This document shows positions 43,066 to 55,949 of a DNA stretch of 64,000 nt, one piece after another. This stretch comes from Cyrtodaria siliqua (lineage: Eukaryota > Mollusca > Bivalvia > Adapedonta > Hiatellidae). The notes beneath the pieces were generated by a model. The model was not told the DNA's origin. It saw only the letters and a list, made by a program, of their open reading frames with translations, and searched no databases. Where the stretch lies: NCBI GenBank assembly GCA_037043455.1, contig JAWPHD010000084.1, positions 62,001-126,000 on the forward strand, given 5' to 3'. The translations under genes and the position numbers were made by a program. Numbering within the stretch: position 1 is the stretch's first letter; each line of letters begins with the position of its first letter.

Positions 43066-43695
43066 TCAAGGTCATTGACCTCTTGTTTTTAATCTGACAG
43101 CACCAAAAGAAGATACATATATGTACATCATACATATATGTTAATATAACTATCACTATATAAATTAGTTTTATAAAGGGCCAAAGTTGAGTTGGGCATC
43201 AACGATAAACACAGAGTGCACCACCTACCAGGATATGGCAGTTTTTTATTTTATTGATCACTGATTGGTCAAATTAATTTGGTGATGTCATGTGAAAGCT
43301 TTGAATGTAAGCAAAGCACATATAACTTGTACAAAGAGCAGGCCACAAATGATAAAACAGTTGACACAAATTATAATACATTCCATAATCTTGTATACCA
43401 TTTTCTTAAAAAAAACAACATTGTATTATTTTAATATTCTTAGCATAAATGGATTCCCATTAATTAACCTGCAGTGCATGTTCCTTGCAAAATACCAGAG
43501 ATGATTGTTCTATATATACAGTCTGTGTTATAACAAATTGTCACCTTGGTGCATGAACTGAGTATTTGTCTGTTGTGCATATGGAGTTGTTGCACTGATA
43601 TGCTGCTGTAATGAGCTCTTAATAATAAATTCATAAATTATTTTACTTCAATGGAACTTCAACTTTTGGGGTTTTCAATAAATTAGTGTAACATA
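43066..43695. other. No recognisable feature
   Basis: AT-rich, non-repetitive; a 70-codon open stretch at 43292 shows no domain. Confidence 0.45.
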
Positions 43696-44115
43696 TATAA
43701 TTAGTTGTGTGTAATAATTCAAGTTGAACTTTCTTTTGTGTAATAATTCAAGTTAAACTTACTACGTTTTATGTAATAATGCAAGTTAAACTTACTTTCT
43801 TTTGTGTAATAATTCAAGTTAAACTTAATTTTATGTAGTAAATTCAAGTTAAACTTTCTTTTCTGTAATAATGCAATTATACAAACTTCCTTTTGTGTAA
43901 TAATTCAAGTTAAACTTACTACCTTTTGTGTAATAATTCGAGTTAAACTTACTTTTATGTAGTAAATTGAAGTTAAACTTTCTTTTGTGTAATAATGCAA
44001 TTAAACAAACTTCCTTTTGTGTAATAATTCATATTAAACTTACTTTTGTTTGTGTAATAATTCAAGTTAAAATTACTTTGAAGTTTCTGTTGCATAATAA
44101 TTCAAGTTAAATAGT
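43696..44115. repeat. Degenerate 30-45 bp tandem repeat (GTGTAATAATTCAAGTTAAA)
   Basis: About ten units of 'TTTTGTGTAATAATTCAAGT' plus 'TAAACTTACT', with variable length and point changes. Confidence 0.85.
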
Positions 44116-46235
44116 GAAACCCCATCTTATAACAGCAAGGAATGAATGCTGCCTTGATGTACTGATGTATGGATGTGAAAATTGAAGGAAATTCGGTTGA
44201 TTTTCTATTGTTATGTTATTTGATACCGTCCAATTAAAAATTTATGCCATAATGATGTAGAATGCCAGTAGGATTTTATCTTTATTTTGATCACTATTTA
44301 GCTGATTTTCTGGATTTGTGGGGTCATTGTTTCATGTTTTTGTAACATCCTGTTGAGTCATTTCCTGCAACATAAATAGTGTGTTTGTGCTATTATTATA
44401 ATGTTATCAAGCCTGTCCATTATGATACAAGGTATGCTGTAATGATAGATCCAAAGTTTGCTGTAGTGACCCAGTGGGGAATAACAGCAGACCAATGATC
44501 TATAACTCATGTTTATTGACAATTTTATCAAATGACTACTTGGTGATAGTGCCAGTTTAACGACTTAAAATTTAAAAGACCGTGCTAACTTTAAGGACAG
44601 CGCAAATAGGGATTTTGAATTTCAGCACCGCACTACCTAAAGGCGCTGTGGAGAACCCTGGTGTGCAGTACAAGCACCGTAAACTTTCACGTGAATGTAA
44701 AACATTGATCAGTGGTTGTAACTCGGAAGGTATATTTGCATGATTTTGTTTAACAGTATAAGAAAAGAATAGCTATGGAATATTATTGCTGTTATATGCA
44801 TTTGATATTGTGTTATGCTTTTTACATTCCAAGATTTACCTAACATATAAAAGTGTGTTATTTTTAGACAAAACGGTATCTGTGAGCAATAAATGCTTTG
44901 TAAGTTAACTATTTGTTGTTTGTTTGTTGTATATGATATGATATATTTTCAAAATTATCTTAAATGTCTTTTTCATTGTTTTATCAAAAGACTATATATA
45001 TAATACATTATCAGATGTTCAGATGATGATATAGACACTCGCGATAAATTACCAAATGCCCATTGGGGATTATCTGGCTTCGAAACATTGCCAGTATTGG
45101 TGAAGTAGGGTGGAAATAGAAAAGTCTTATAGAAGGCAAGGACATCAAAAGAGTTTTTAATAGCAGAAAAACATTCCAGATTAAACACTTAATAATTACT
45201 TATTTTTGAAGTCGCAACAATAATGTTGAACATGGTTCTGATGTAAATATACCATCAACAGATCTCTAAAAATGTTTGCAATATGATATACCATATGTCA
45301 TCAACATTCACATGTGGATATTGAACATGTCTTCAATAGCTCTTTGATATGTCACAATATGATACACCATCAACAGGGCACAAAGCCCCATTCACTTTAA
45401 CCTTTAGCAGCTTTTTTGAAGAGACACAATTTTAACCTTTTAATTATTCATTTGTTTCTGATTATTATTGTTGTGTGTTTAATAACGGTGCATTTATTGT
45501 AGGCGATGTCAGTATTACAGAACCTTTGCTTATTTGCTTTTACATGCTTTGTTTTGAATCAGATTTTTAAAGCCAAGAAAAGCTGTTTTTTTTTTAGGAT
45601 TACCAATCACAAAGCCACATAAAAAACAAAACAATTTAGTATTAATGAAACATTTAGCACATTATTCAGAAAAGTGTAGGGATTGAACTTTGTTTTATTG
45701 ATTGCATGAAATTTCATTTATTTGTCATTTTGACAGAAGTCATTGCCAATATTTTGCTCAGATGTGTGTTCAAAATGATGCAATATACATTATAGTATTT
45801 TAAATAATTTGCATAATACATATGTAATTCATAGTCAGTATTTAGTGGTTGTATTCTGTTGTGAGTTTTATATATACCTATATATAAATGTACTTAAAAA
45901 TGTATCAAGGGTACATCTAATCATGGTCACACACTTTAATTCTAAATCTTAATTACTAACTTATAAATAATATATTCAATACTGTGTTAACACTTACATA
46001 TTTAAGTATGTATTTACTCCGCCAAGTTATACATAGTACATGCAATCATGATCAAACACTAAATTTTTCTAGATATTGATTACTTATGTATAAAAAAGTA
46101 CACCCAGTCATTCCTTAACCTTAATTACTTAGTTTTATTAGTACATCAAATTCTGTCTTAACATTGAAATATTTAAATATTATTACTTAGTTATAACAAA
46201 AAGATACACTCATTTCTAAACACTTAAATAACTTG
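44116..46235. other. Mostly unique AT-rich sequence; degenerate repeats at the right end
   Basis: 44116-45880 shows no recognised gene. About 45890-46230 (with an outlier near 46500-46600) has two or three very diverged units of about 165 bp sharing 'TGTnTTAACAnT...ATATTTAAnTAT' and 'CATCnAATCATG', a decayed tandem repeat. Confidence 0.4.
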
Positions 46236-46459
46236 TCACTCTCCCGCCAACAACAGGTAAATTTTATGGAGGATGAGCCTGGCATGTTCATTCCTGTTAG
46301 GCGCCATATAACCTTCCATATGTTGGTGCGCTTTAAAACCCCAATTCAATTCAATTCAGATTTGCAACATATGTAAGTTACATATGTACCTTATAGTGAT
46401 TAGGCTTAAAAACGGTTCATATTTGTTATAAAATGTGCCTGTTGTTGGCGGGATAGTGA
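46236..46459. mobile_element. 224-bp MITE with 32-bp terminal inverted repeats
   Basis: The left end TCACTCTCCCGCCAACAACA... and the right end ...TGTTGTTGGCGGGATAGTGA are inverted repeats matching at 29 of 32 positions. The interior includes 'TTGGTGCGCTTTAAAACCCC' followed by an (AATTC)n run. No clear target duplication is seen and there is no ORF. A piece of similar interior sequence occurs at 47256-47283. Confidence 0.75.
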
Positions 46460-47440
46460 CTTTAATCTTGATTTTTAATACATCATTAAATACATCATTA
46501 AATACAATCTTGTGTTAAGATTTTCCTAAATCCTGATAACAGTGCATCCAATCATGTCTAAATTAATCATAATGCTTAAATCTTTATTATTTACAGGTGC
46601 GTAAACACACAAATGCATAGTCTGAATTACCTACACAAGTTGTCTGATAGATTGTTATAATTAAACTTTCGCAAAATCACGTCCGTAACATCCCGTCACG
46701 TCGCGTAACATTATTATTACTTGCATTCCTCAAACAGTTTTCAATGGGTTGTTCACAAACTTCATATACACATAACGGATGACCTGATGTCTCTCTACAT
46801 CACTTGTTGTTGATTGCCTAATTTATTACAGAATTATGGCCTTTTCTTTGACATAAATTTAAACGGGGGTATTCATCACCTTCAGTGATAGTTCTAGTAT
46901 TAATTGGTAAACATTGTTTTCACGTTCAGAATCGTAATAAAACATTGTAGATATATTTTTTTAATTTGTTAGTTATTTACTAAACATCTATTAAAGATTT
47001 ATTTCACATTTGTTCAGTTTTAAAATCATTACTTGAATGGTTTTGGCTAATATAAAAAAAAATGAAATTTTATCAGTATCGTTAAAAAATAAATGGACTA
47101 TTACGAAGGTAGTGTTGCTTTTTAGAGAGTATTGTGTTTTAACAAGTTTTCCCCCAAAGTTGTTTTAGCTAGTCTTAACTTGGTTATGTGAATGTGATCT
47201 GATCACTGAACCATGGCAATAAATGAAATTCAATCTTTGTTTGTCTTATTTGATGTGTTGGTGCGCCTTAAAACCCAATTCAGTTGTCTTATTTGAACTT
47301 TACCTTTATATTAACACTTATATTGTGAATGTTTCACTTGCACTCATAATTATTCACAACAGTACTACTGCCCGCCGGCAACATGTGACTGAGGAGTGTA
47401 TCTACGGTGCCGTTAGGGTGCTGTGATTTCTATGCGACCA
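46460..47440. other. No recognisable gene
   Basis: AT-rich sequence. 47256-47283 ('TTGGTGCGCCTTAAAACCCA') resembles the interior of the MITE at 46236-46459 and may be a fragment of the same or a related element. Confidence 0.45.
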
Positions 47441-47640
47441 TTTTTAGCTCGACTATTTGAAGAATAAGAGAGCTTATGTAATCACGTCGGCGTCCCACAT
47501 CAAGCTGTGTTTACACTATCTCTTACATTTCTTATCCTAGCACAACCAAGCTTGGCCATGGGCTTCCTTATAGCATTATCTTAACGGTTGCTTAAGTAAT
47601 TTTGATTCCTGTAACCCCTGTACCCCAATGGAACCCAAAT
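47441..47640. repeat. Fragment of an AGCTCGACTATTTGAAGAATAAG-type repeat
   Basis: It begins TTTTTAGCTCGACTATTTGA with the near-palindromic AGAGAGCTT that follows, then 'GTCGGCGTCC'. The opening matches the style of the element at 41817 and a repeat type I associate with bivalves. It decays into unique sequence. Confidence 0.4.
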
Positions 47641-47945
47641 TCTGATAGCCCTTAACATGTGTCTGTTGCCCCCGCCTCCCCCTCCCGTCCACCCTCCCGT
47701 CCACACACACACACACACTCGAAATTGGCTTTTATTTATTTTTTTACATATGTCTGTGTTGTTTTTGTCAATTCTTACACATACCAATGTTGCCCGCCCG
47801 CCCCCCCCCCCCCCCCACCCACGTGTTGTTTTGGTCAATTCTTACACATGTTGCCCTCCCCCTCCACGCACCCCCACACCCCATTGGTTTATGGGCTCTC
47901 CTCACATGGAGGACAGGGGAGGGGAATTGTTTTCATTTGAGTTCC
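47641..47945. repeat. C-rich low-complexity tract
   Basis: Strand-asymmetric C-rich DNA: CCTCCCCCTCCCGTCCACC, (CA)n at 47700-47717, and a homopolymer run of about 16 C around 47800-47816. A diverged doublet of about 65 bp ('GTCAATTCTTACACAT') is embedded. The runs of Pro/His in open frames are not proteins. The poly(C) could form G-quadruplexes on the opposite strand. Confidence 0.85.
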
Positions 47946-48040
47946 ATGTGAACTCAAATAAAATATAAAAATTAAAAGAGGACATTTTTTCCAACAAAAT
48001 GATGTAAAAACGTTCTCTATTGAATTAAATTAAATGCTGA

Positions 48041-49635
48041 ATGATGGACGAAAATGGCGATGGCTGTTTAATGATCAACGGAACGGAATGCAGAAATTAT
48101 GATTTAAATGAAGACAAATCTTTGATGAAAATTCTAAATGCTACAGAACGAAAGGATATTGAAGTTATTCCTACTGGCGGTGGTATAAAACTTATTATCA
48201 ACGCTGGAACTTACCAACTATTGAAGATCGCTATCTGTGACTTTTTCGGTAAAGAAAGTGACTCACTAAAGTGCACACGGATTCCTGTAAAGACAACAAG
48301 GGAAATTTGGTTGAAACAAAATACAAAATAGCCAGTGGTCAGTCGAACTTATATACTGTTAACATGTATCACACTACCAGCTCTTGCCTGATTAACGGAA
48401 GAAAAGCCGATACATTTGTAGAGACTGACTTACCGAAAATTCTCGATATCGTGGAATCAAGAGTACATACAAATTCCACAACATTAGAACACATTAACAA
48501 CAATGTCAAACAAACTTTATTAAATCATTTTGGCACACATTTTGAAAAAACCGCATCCCCAAGATGATATGCTGATGAACATTCAGGACAGTATCAGTCA
48601 GCTTCATTGTTTACTTCATCAGCATATTGAAAATACGGACTTCCGTTTTGCTCAATTACAAGATCAACTCCAAAGTATCAAAAATCAGAACGTGGTCAAT
48701 GTGAAATCAATAGAACGTCAAATGGATTATGTTGGAGATTCAACACAAGAACTGAAGGCACACCTGACCAGCACAACTACATCTATTCAGCGCAGATTAC
48801 AATCTATTACCGATCAACTGAAATCGCAAAATGTGACGGTAAATGGCGTTACCTCCTCCAAGCTAAATGTTCCAACTCAAGACAGATATGAAATAAAACA
48901 CTCTAAAGACAGACAATTAGAAAAAGAAGATATAAAGAGAGGAGAACTGAAAAATAATCGCGATACTATTCAGCGGCGATTACAGTCCATATCGGAGAGT
49001 CAGAAAACCAATTATTTATCTGGGATAGTCGAAATAGAGCACAAAACGAGATCAAACGCAAACAGCTATGTCAATTCAACGCAAAAATCAACGTTAATAA
49101 TCGGCAGTTCAATATTGAAAGGAATAAAACAACGTGGCTTGCATACAGATGTGCAATTAAGTACAAACCCGGGGGCAACTATATCCCGGCTCAATGAAAT
49201 CATTAAATCGAAAGATCTACTTCAAATTAAAACAGTAGTTCTCTACGTCGGCGGCAACGATGCATCGAACGGAATATCACTTGATAATTTCGCCGCCGAA
49301 TACCAACGGTAAAACTATGCACACTGTGCCCCAGAACAGATGTGGATGTCATTCCGTACAATGATGCGATAAAACAACTGGCAGAAATTAACTCAGTGCA
49401 CGTGATTGAATGCTTCAGCTCGTACATATACGGGGACGGGACGGCCGCTACACATCTCTTCATGCGCGACGGTATACATTTATCGAACAAAGGGACCAGT
49501 ACATTCGTACAGAACATACATAAATCCTGTGAGATTATTAAACACCGCACTGATAACAATCATCAGGATTTCCAAACTGTAAGACAATATATACGTCCGA
49601 GATGGAGATATAGCCATAGAAATGTTGACTTTTGA
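48041..49635 (+). pseudogene. LINE B ORF1 with SGNH-esterase-like domain, frameshifted
   Basis: Three frames together cover one protein of about 500 residues: 48041-48331, then about 48280-48567, then 48530-49312, then 49312-49635. N-terminal blocks include 'IEVIPTGGGIKLIINAGTY' and 'YTVNMYHTTSSCLINGRKA'. A heptad-like coiled-coil stretch (48580-49000, 'FRFAQLQDQLQSIKNQ') follows, with two related 'IQRRLQSI' segments. The C-terminal half has SGNH-type blocks: 'STLIIGSSILKG' (Ser, 49088-49123), 'GGNDAS' (49250-49267) and 'DGIHLSNKG' (Asp and His, 49468-49494). Esterase domains in ORF1 are known in L2/CR1 elements. At least three frameshifts make it non-functional. Confidence 0.75.
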
Positions 49636-49710
49636 TGGAGGCAATAGGAAAACAAGAGCGAACCCTGCTATCATACAAACTGTACTAATAAGTACGATAT
49701 TCTTTTAAAT

Positions 49711-52700
49711 TTGTGTTCACACTGTAATACAGAAAAGTGTACTTGCTTTAAAACAAATGACTCTATAAATGATACTCAAGCTTCCAAACATGTGAACGAA
49801 AATGAAAATTGTTCTCAAAACAGTAACTATGTAAATGACACTCAAACTTCCGAACCTTTGAAGGAAAATAGCTACACGAACGACACTTGTGGTTTAAATG
49901 TTACACATGTAAAACTTTATACTAGTGCTTGTACATATATGAAACCTAATAGCACAAATTGTAAATTGGATGGTAGTGGAAGGATGGATATACATTGCAA
50001 CACACATGTTTCAGAATCATTTTTCAAATTAAAACAAAAGGGATTAAAAATAGCAAACCTAAATGTGCAACATATAATGCCTAAGATTGACGAGTTAAAA
50101 CTACTTCTTCGGCATCATGATTCTGTCAATATTTTAGGCTTGTGTGAGACATTCCTTTCTGAAAATGTATCGGATAATGAACTTCATGTTAATGGATATA
50201 AATCCGAAAGAAAAGATAGAACTCATAAACAGGGAGGTGGTATTTTAGTATATATTAGTGATAAGATTAAATCAGTACGTAGATTTGATCTTGAAAATAA
50301 TTTAATAGAAAGTATTTGGCTAGAAATACGTTTTCCAAATAGCAAGCCATTTATTCTGTCTTTCATATATAGACCTCCTAATTCTTTACAATCTTGGATT
50401 GATACTTTTGAAGATCAGTATAGCGTTTCCTCAAAGGAAATTGAAGAAATATATATTCTAGGTGACATTAATATAAATTACTCTCCTACGGCTGGCTTTG
50501 ACAACCAAAAATGGTCAGATTTTCTCATTAATCAAGGTCTTGTGCAATTAATCAACATGCCTACCAGAGTGACAATTTCAAGTTCTAAAATAATTGATCA
50601 TATCTATACTACACATCCTGAAAATGTAATCGAAATAAATGTACCATTCATATGCATGAGTGATCATTATCCAGTATGTTTTATTAGGAAAATTAAACGA
50701 CAAAATCAAGATTCGCTAAACGGTCATACAACTATTAATTACAGATCATTTGGCAAATTTGATGAACAATAATTTAAAAATGAGTTATATAATTCAGGAA
50801 TAAATACTGCTGAAACACTCACTGATCCAAACACTTCACTTGCATATTTATACTCAGTGTTAAACTATGCTCTTTCTAAACATGCTCCTTCAAAACAGAG
50901 ACGAATTAAACGCCTAAAACAGCCTGAATGGTACTCTGATAAAATTAAAGAGGCAAGAAAATTACGTGATAAGTTCAATAAAGCTAAAAAATGGCCAGAA
51001 TATAAAACATGGAGGAATAAAACTAACCATCTGATTACTTTAGGTAAGAAAAATTATTTTGCAAATGCAATTAAAGATAAAAAAAAAGACTCTAAATTCA
51101 TTTGGTCGCATCTTAAATCAATATCTGCACAGACCAATCAAACTGTTATAAAATTACCACCAATTTTAAATATTAATAATGTTACAACTGAGGGGGAGAA
51201 CAATTTAGCTGACGCTCTAAATGACCACTTTGTTAATATTGCTAATACAATAAATAAAACTCCAATATATGCAAATAACTACGCTGAATTAAAAAAACGT
51301 ATTGATAATAAATTAAAACAGGCAATATTTAAAATAGATTACATCTCGATTTTCGAAGTAAGGCTAATAATTGATAAATTAGATATAAATAAAGCAAAAG
51401 GTATAGATGGTATTGGACCTCGTATTATAAAAGCAGCATCGGATTGTATCATTAATGCTATCACTTCAATCATTAATAAATGCATAGATCAAGGCATATT
51501 TCCTGATCAGCTAAAAAAGGCATGCGTGTTACGAATACACAAAAATAGACCAAAAGATGACCCGAACAATTATAGACCTATCTCATTATTACCAACAATT
51601 TCCAAAATCTTTGAGAAGCATGTTGCTGCGCAACTGCACTCTTTCTTTCAGCAATTTAATATTTTGTACTCGGCTCAATCTGGATTCCGTAAAAATCATT
51701 CTTGCCAAACAGCACTTATTAACCTTGTTGATAGCTGGTTGAAACAAATTGATTCTGGAAACTTTCTTGGCAGTGTTTTCCTTGACATGAGAAAGGCTTT
51801 TGATATGGTTATCATGAGCTACTATTATACAAACTGCATTTGTATCATTTTTCGACTTTAACAATACGTTGGTTTCAGTCATATCTGTCTAACAGGACAC
51901 AAGTAGTCAGATTTGGACAGTATCAATCTGAGGAGAGAATCAACAAATCAGGTGTCCCTCAGGGATCTGTACTAGGACCACTTTTGTTCTTGATTTATGG
52001 AAATGATCTACCTTAAGCTTCCAAAGAAGCCTCAGTTGACATGTATGCTGATGACTCCACGCTACATACATCAGGGCTGGATGTGTCATCCATTGAGAAT
52101 AAATTACAAACTGACTTAAATAGCATAAATAAATGGTCAACTATAAATAACATGGTTATAAATCCAACAAAAACAACATGTATGCTATTAGGTTCAAAAT
52201 ATAAAATAAACCATTCTCGAAAACTCACGCTTTCGATAGTTAATTGCCTGATACAATCAGTGTCTTCTCAAAAACTTCTCGGAATTACAATAGATCAACA
52301 TCTCAAGTGGGATGTTCAGATAAGCAAAGTCTGTAATCATATATCGAGTAAATTCACTCTTTTAAGACGAATATCTAAATATTTGACACTTGATATGAAA
52401 AAGCTATTCTATAACGCATATTTAGTTCCAATATTTGATTATGGATCTATCCTTTGGAGTAATTGTACTAAATTAAATTTTACAAAGGTTGTTACTTTAC
52501 AAAAAAGCATCGCACGCTGGATTTTGATGAACCCTTTACATACACCTTCTGCAAATATTTTCAATGAGTTAAATTGGATGTCATTTGAAACAAGATGTAA
52601 ATTTCAAGTAGGTGTTTTAGTTTATAAAGCAATTCATAATCTTACACCAATATACATAAGTAAATTAATAACATTTTCTGAAAATAGCAGATATAATTTA

Positions 52701-52904
52701 AGATCATGCATTAAACATGAAATTAAGCATCCTAGACCTAAATCCGAATATTTAAAACAATCTTTTACCTATGTTGCCATGCGGACTTGGAATTCAATCC
52801 CAGAAAATATCCAGACTTCTGTTTCTATTTATGCTTTCAAATACAATTATAAATTATTTCTATTTCAAGATAACAGGTGTTCTGCTCAAATTAAGTTGTG
52901 TTAA
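49711..52904 (+). pseudogene. LINE B ORF2: APE endonuclease + reverse transcriptase, broken
   Basis: A Cys/Asn-rich leader (49711-50040) precedes an APE-type endonuclease: 'LKIANLNVQHIMPKI', 'GLCETFLS', 'GGGILVYISD', 'FIYRPPNS', 'LGDININYSP' and 'MSDHYPVCF' (50653-50679), so the catalytic set looks complete. The frame ends at a TAA near 50770. It resumes with a basic linker and RT blocks: 'KAKGIDGIGP', 'NYRPISLLPTISKIFE', 'YSAQSGFRKNHS' and 'FLDMRKAFDMV'. A frameshift near 51810 and a TAA at 52014 interrupt before the YADDS catalytic box (52044-52058). The C-terminal region is intact to the stop at 52902. No RNase H is seen. It is a recently inactivated CR1/L2-type element. Confidence 0.88.
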
Positions 52905-53826
52905 TAGTGAATACTTGTTTTGAATGCCAGCTTGAAACATAGTATTAATGTTACGTGCATGTATTCACTTGCTATTGTTTCTAAGTTGCTGTTATTATCA
53001 GAAGGCCTCATGGAAGATAAGTGTTGTGCAATTGTTTGTATAATCTTAATGAGTTGTACCTTCATGAAATAAAGAATTTATTATTATTATATTATTATTA
53101 TTATCTTCCATTATTTGGATATTAATATCTAATTTGAACGCAATCATTTTACATATAAAACAATTTAGATTAAATTCAGATACACAGATGAAATATCAAT
53201 AAAAAAATGAAATGAGGCCACAATAAAAATTGCCAGATATAATCACCATCCCCGAGTTGCCTTTCGACCACAAATTTCTTTAAAATGACAGCAATTTTGG
53301 ATTAAAACATAAAAATAATAAAATTTCACATAATTTTATATCGGCCCGAGTTTCTATACAACCCCCATCCCCACCCCACATTGTTTTCTGATGGTATATA
53401 CTAGCTATATAATTTATTATTTTTTGAAAAATCGAATAATCGAGCTGCGCTGTTCTCCAACAGCTCTTGTTCTCATTCTTTTTGCCATATTCCTTCTCTA
53501 AAACAACGTACACATTGTATTTTCTAACATTAGTGGCTTGAAATTTAATTTTATTTGGCTCAGCTGTGTCAAAAGGCGAGCTATAAGAGTCACTCCTATC
53601 CGTCCTATATGTCATCCAATTTCACATATTGCTTTCAAATGATACAGTGTAAGACAGTGTCCCCATGATACAGTGTAAGACAGTGTCCCCTACATTAAAC
53701 AAGGCTGCAGCTACCGCAATATATAGGACGATTTTATGCAGTTGCTGTTGACTTTAGCCTCACCCAATTGGTCAAAGAATACACACGACACGACAATATT
53801 CACGACCTATCCTTGACAACTAACGA
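52309..53826. repeat. Segmental duplication, right copy (partner 1-1523)
   Basis: This matches 1-1523 through the LINE B 3' end and the flank. At 53826 the homology stops: in the left copy the next base begins module copy 1, while here 4.3 kb of other sequence intervenes before the module resumes at about 58141. The flank 53105-53826 holds no gene. Confidence 0.9.
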
Positions 53827-54770
53827 GACATTTGTAAACAAAGTAAATGCCATAACCAGGCAGTTCTTAAAGGTAGGTATCGGACGGTGTTGGTGGAAAG
53901 TCTCTGTTACTTCTGGTGTTCCACAGGTTTCAGTACTTTGACCCATCTATATATAAACGACCCTACAGGGTCTCTTTATCCACAAGTTCGACAGTTTGCG
54001 ACATTTTGCTTCAACAAACAGCACCAAACGCAAACGAACCACTGGTTTCATGAAAAAATCCCGGTTAAGTATCAATGCATCCGCGAGGCAGCACACAAGA
54101 CACTGGTAAGGCATCAGCTCGAGTATGCATCCACAGTATGAAGGACCCACACACGGCCTAACACACATAATATAGAAATGGCCATCAGATGGACCACACA
54201 CAACTACTCTACATATGGAAGTGTAACTGCACTGAAGGACATACGTGGATGACGTACCATGGAGCAGAGGGGGACTGATGCCAGACTAATACTCCTTTAT
54301 AAAATACTTCTCGGGCTTGTGGCTATCTCAACGTCCACATATGTAAAGCAGCCCTTACGAATGACATGTTATAGCCATCCCCTCTCCCTAACGCAGATAC
54401 TTGCTATTAAATTTAATGTTTTAAACAAATATTCATTTTGGCCAGTGGAATAAACTGCCAGCAAACATAGTTATGGTGCCAACTCTGAATCAGTTCAATG
54501 TGGCAATGAGTTATGTCCATTTTATGCCATAGACGAACACTGTTTTTGTCCTGCTTTTACTACCACTCCTCTGTTAATTAACACTATCACCGTTATATCG
54601 ATCGCACTATAAAACTATCCTCTACATTCCTGTCTATAAAACATGAACACTATAACGTTTTATCGATCTCACTCTCAAACTATCCTGTCTAATCACACTA
54701 GTACCATTTCTCACTAAGCTGCACAGACACGCACCTAGTAAGAAATAAGTTAAAATAAGACAACATTCAA
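53827..54770 (+). pseudogene. LINE family E remnant (RT end and C-terminus)
   Basis: Short pieces in shifting frames follow the order of a CR1/jockey-like RT: 'WWKVSVTSGVPQVSVL' (GVPQGSVL block), 'AAHKTLVRHQLEYASTV', 'NIEMAIRWTTHNYSTYGS', 'RLILLYKILLGLVAIST' and 'WNKLPANIVMVPTLNQF' (to about 54510). A UTR-like stretch follows. The YADD segment is deleted and there are many stops. It sits at the left edge of the 4.3 kb present only in the right-hand duplicate. Confidence 0.7.
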
Positions 54771-55949
54771 GGTGGCCACATTTACAAACGAGAGAGTCCT
54801 GATTCGATCACATGATGACCTTGTCCAATGCAAATATTTGCAATAGTAACAGCATTATGTGAGATAAAAGATGTATGATAAGTTCAAAGAAGATTGCATA
54901 TATTTTCCTTTACAAGACTTCTGTAAAAGTGTGACCCCGTGAAACGAGGCCAAATTTGATCCCAATATATAACACAGTTTATTAAAACAGTGCTGATTGG
55001 TTATTGATGTAGTTTTAAAAATCCCATCAAGACCTCTGACGTCACGACTTTCAACTGTTAGAATGTCATAAATATCCATGTCAGATAAGAAATAAAATAT
55101 TTCCAGTGGTTGTATATTATGCGAGATCAAAACCTGGTATTTGGACTTGAAACAGATCTACGGGCCCTTGGTATATAAGACATTTAAAATTGCCATAAAA
55201 TTTCAATAAACTTGGCGATCTTGGGCGACCTACACAAATCTTAGAGGGTCGATCAATTCCAAATATATTGTGATCAATTGTCATTAAACTGTTTCAAATA
55301 TAGGCTAGAATACTATTTTATGAAGTTGCTGATGGATAGACATATTTGTGTTTTATGGTGCTAGTGTGTTCACAAAGAAAACTATGGGATTTTTTTAATA
55401 AATCAAGGGCAATATCTGGTGTATTGAACTTGTCCGAGCTCTCATGGATATAAAGACACTGACCAAGTTTGGTAATGATCGGATATATAATGAAGGTGCT
55501 AGAGTGTTAACAACAAAAAGTCAAAGGCCAAATGACGGACAATCTGTTACAACGGCTTTAAATATGTTACAATGTTAGGAAGTCACAAGTGTTATGGAAC
55601 CTACTATGCATATTAAATTAGAAGTTTTTTCCTCAAAATATTGCCACCAATAGTCAAGGAAGGATAAAATAAAGGAAATAATCAACATATTAAAGACATT
55701 GATAAAATTGTCAACAGACATATAATACCGGTGAGAACGGTATTAAGTAAAAAAACAAACAATTGCTATGTACATTCTGTAGACACACTAACAGACAAAA
55801 CAAAGAAACACAATTTAACCAAAATAATATTAAAGCTATTCCTGGATTCAGGCATGAATTGAAACATTTTTTTTAAAAAAGGGATATCACTTGTTGGGGG
55901 TTAGCAGTATATTTTAAAAATTACATCAATTATGAAGTTATAGATATTG
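54771..55949. other. Mostly unique sequence with one monomer of the 159-bp repeat
   Basis: 55390-55520 matches the 159-bp family of 18985-20145 ('AATCAAGGGCAATA', 'GACCAAGTTTGGTAATGATC', 'AATGAAGGTGCTAG'). No gene is otherwise supported. Confidence 0.55.

Larger units (their letters stand above)
47946..53104 (+). mobile_element. LINE family B, near full-length copy B2
   Basis: Two coding regions are present (ORF1 48041-49635, ORF2 about 49711-52904), then a 3' UTR and a TTATTA-type tail (53078-53104). The 5' end is not sharply defined; it lies between the C-rich tract and the ORF1 ATG. The 3' 800 bp is repeated at 1-797. ORF1 with an esterase-like domain plus an APE/RT ORF2 with a YADD box and a non-poly(A) tail fits the CR1/L2 superfamily. 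Confidence 0.88.

Noticed and set aside
47581..47968. Proline/histidine-rich and Gly-rich open frames
   Set aside because: Low-complexity C-rich tract; no start context or domain.
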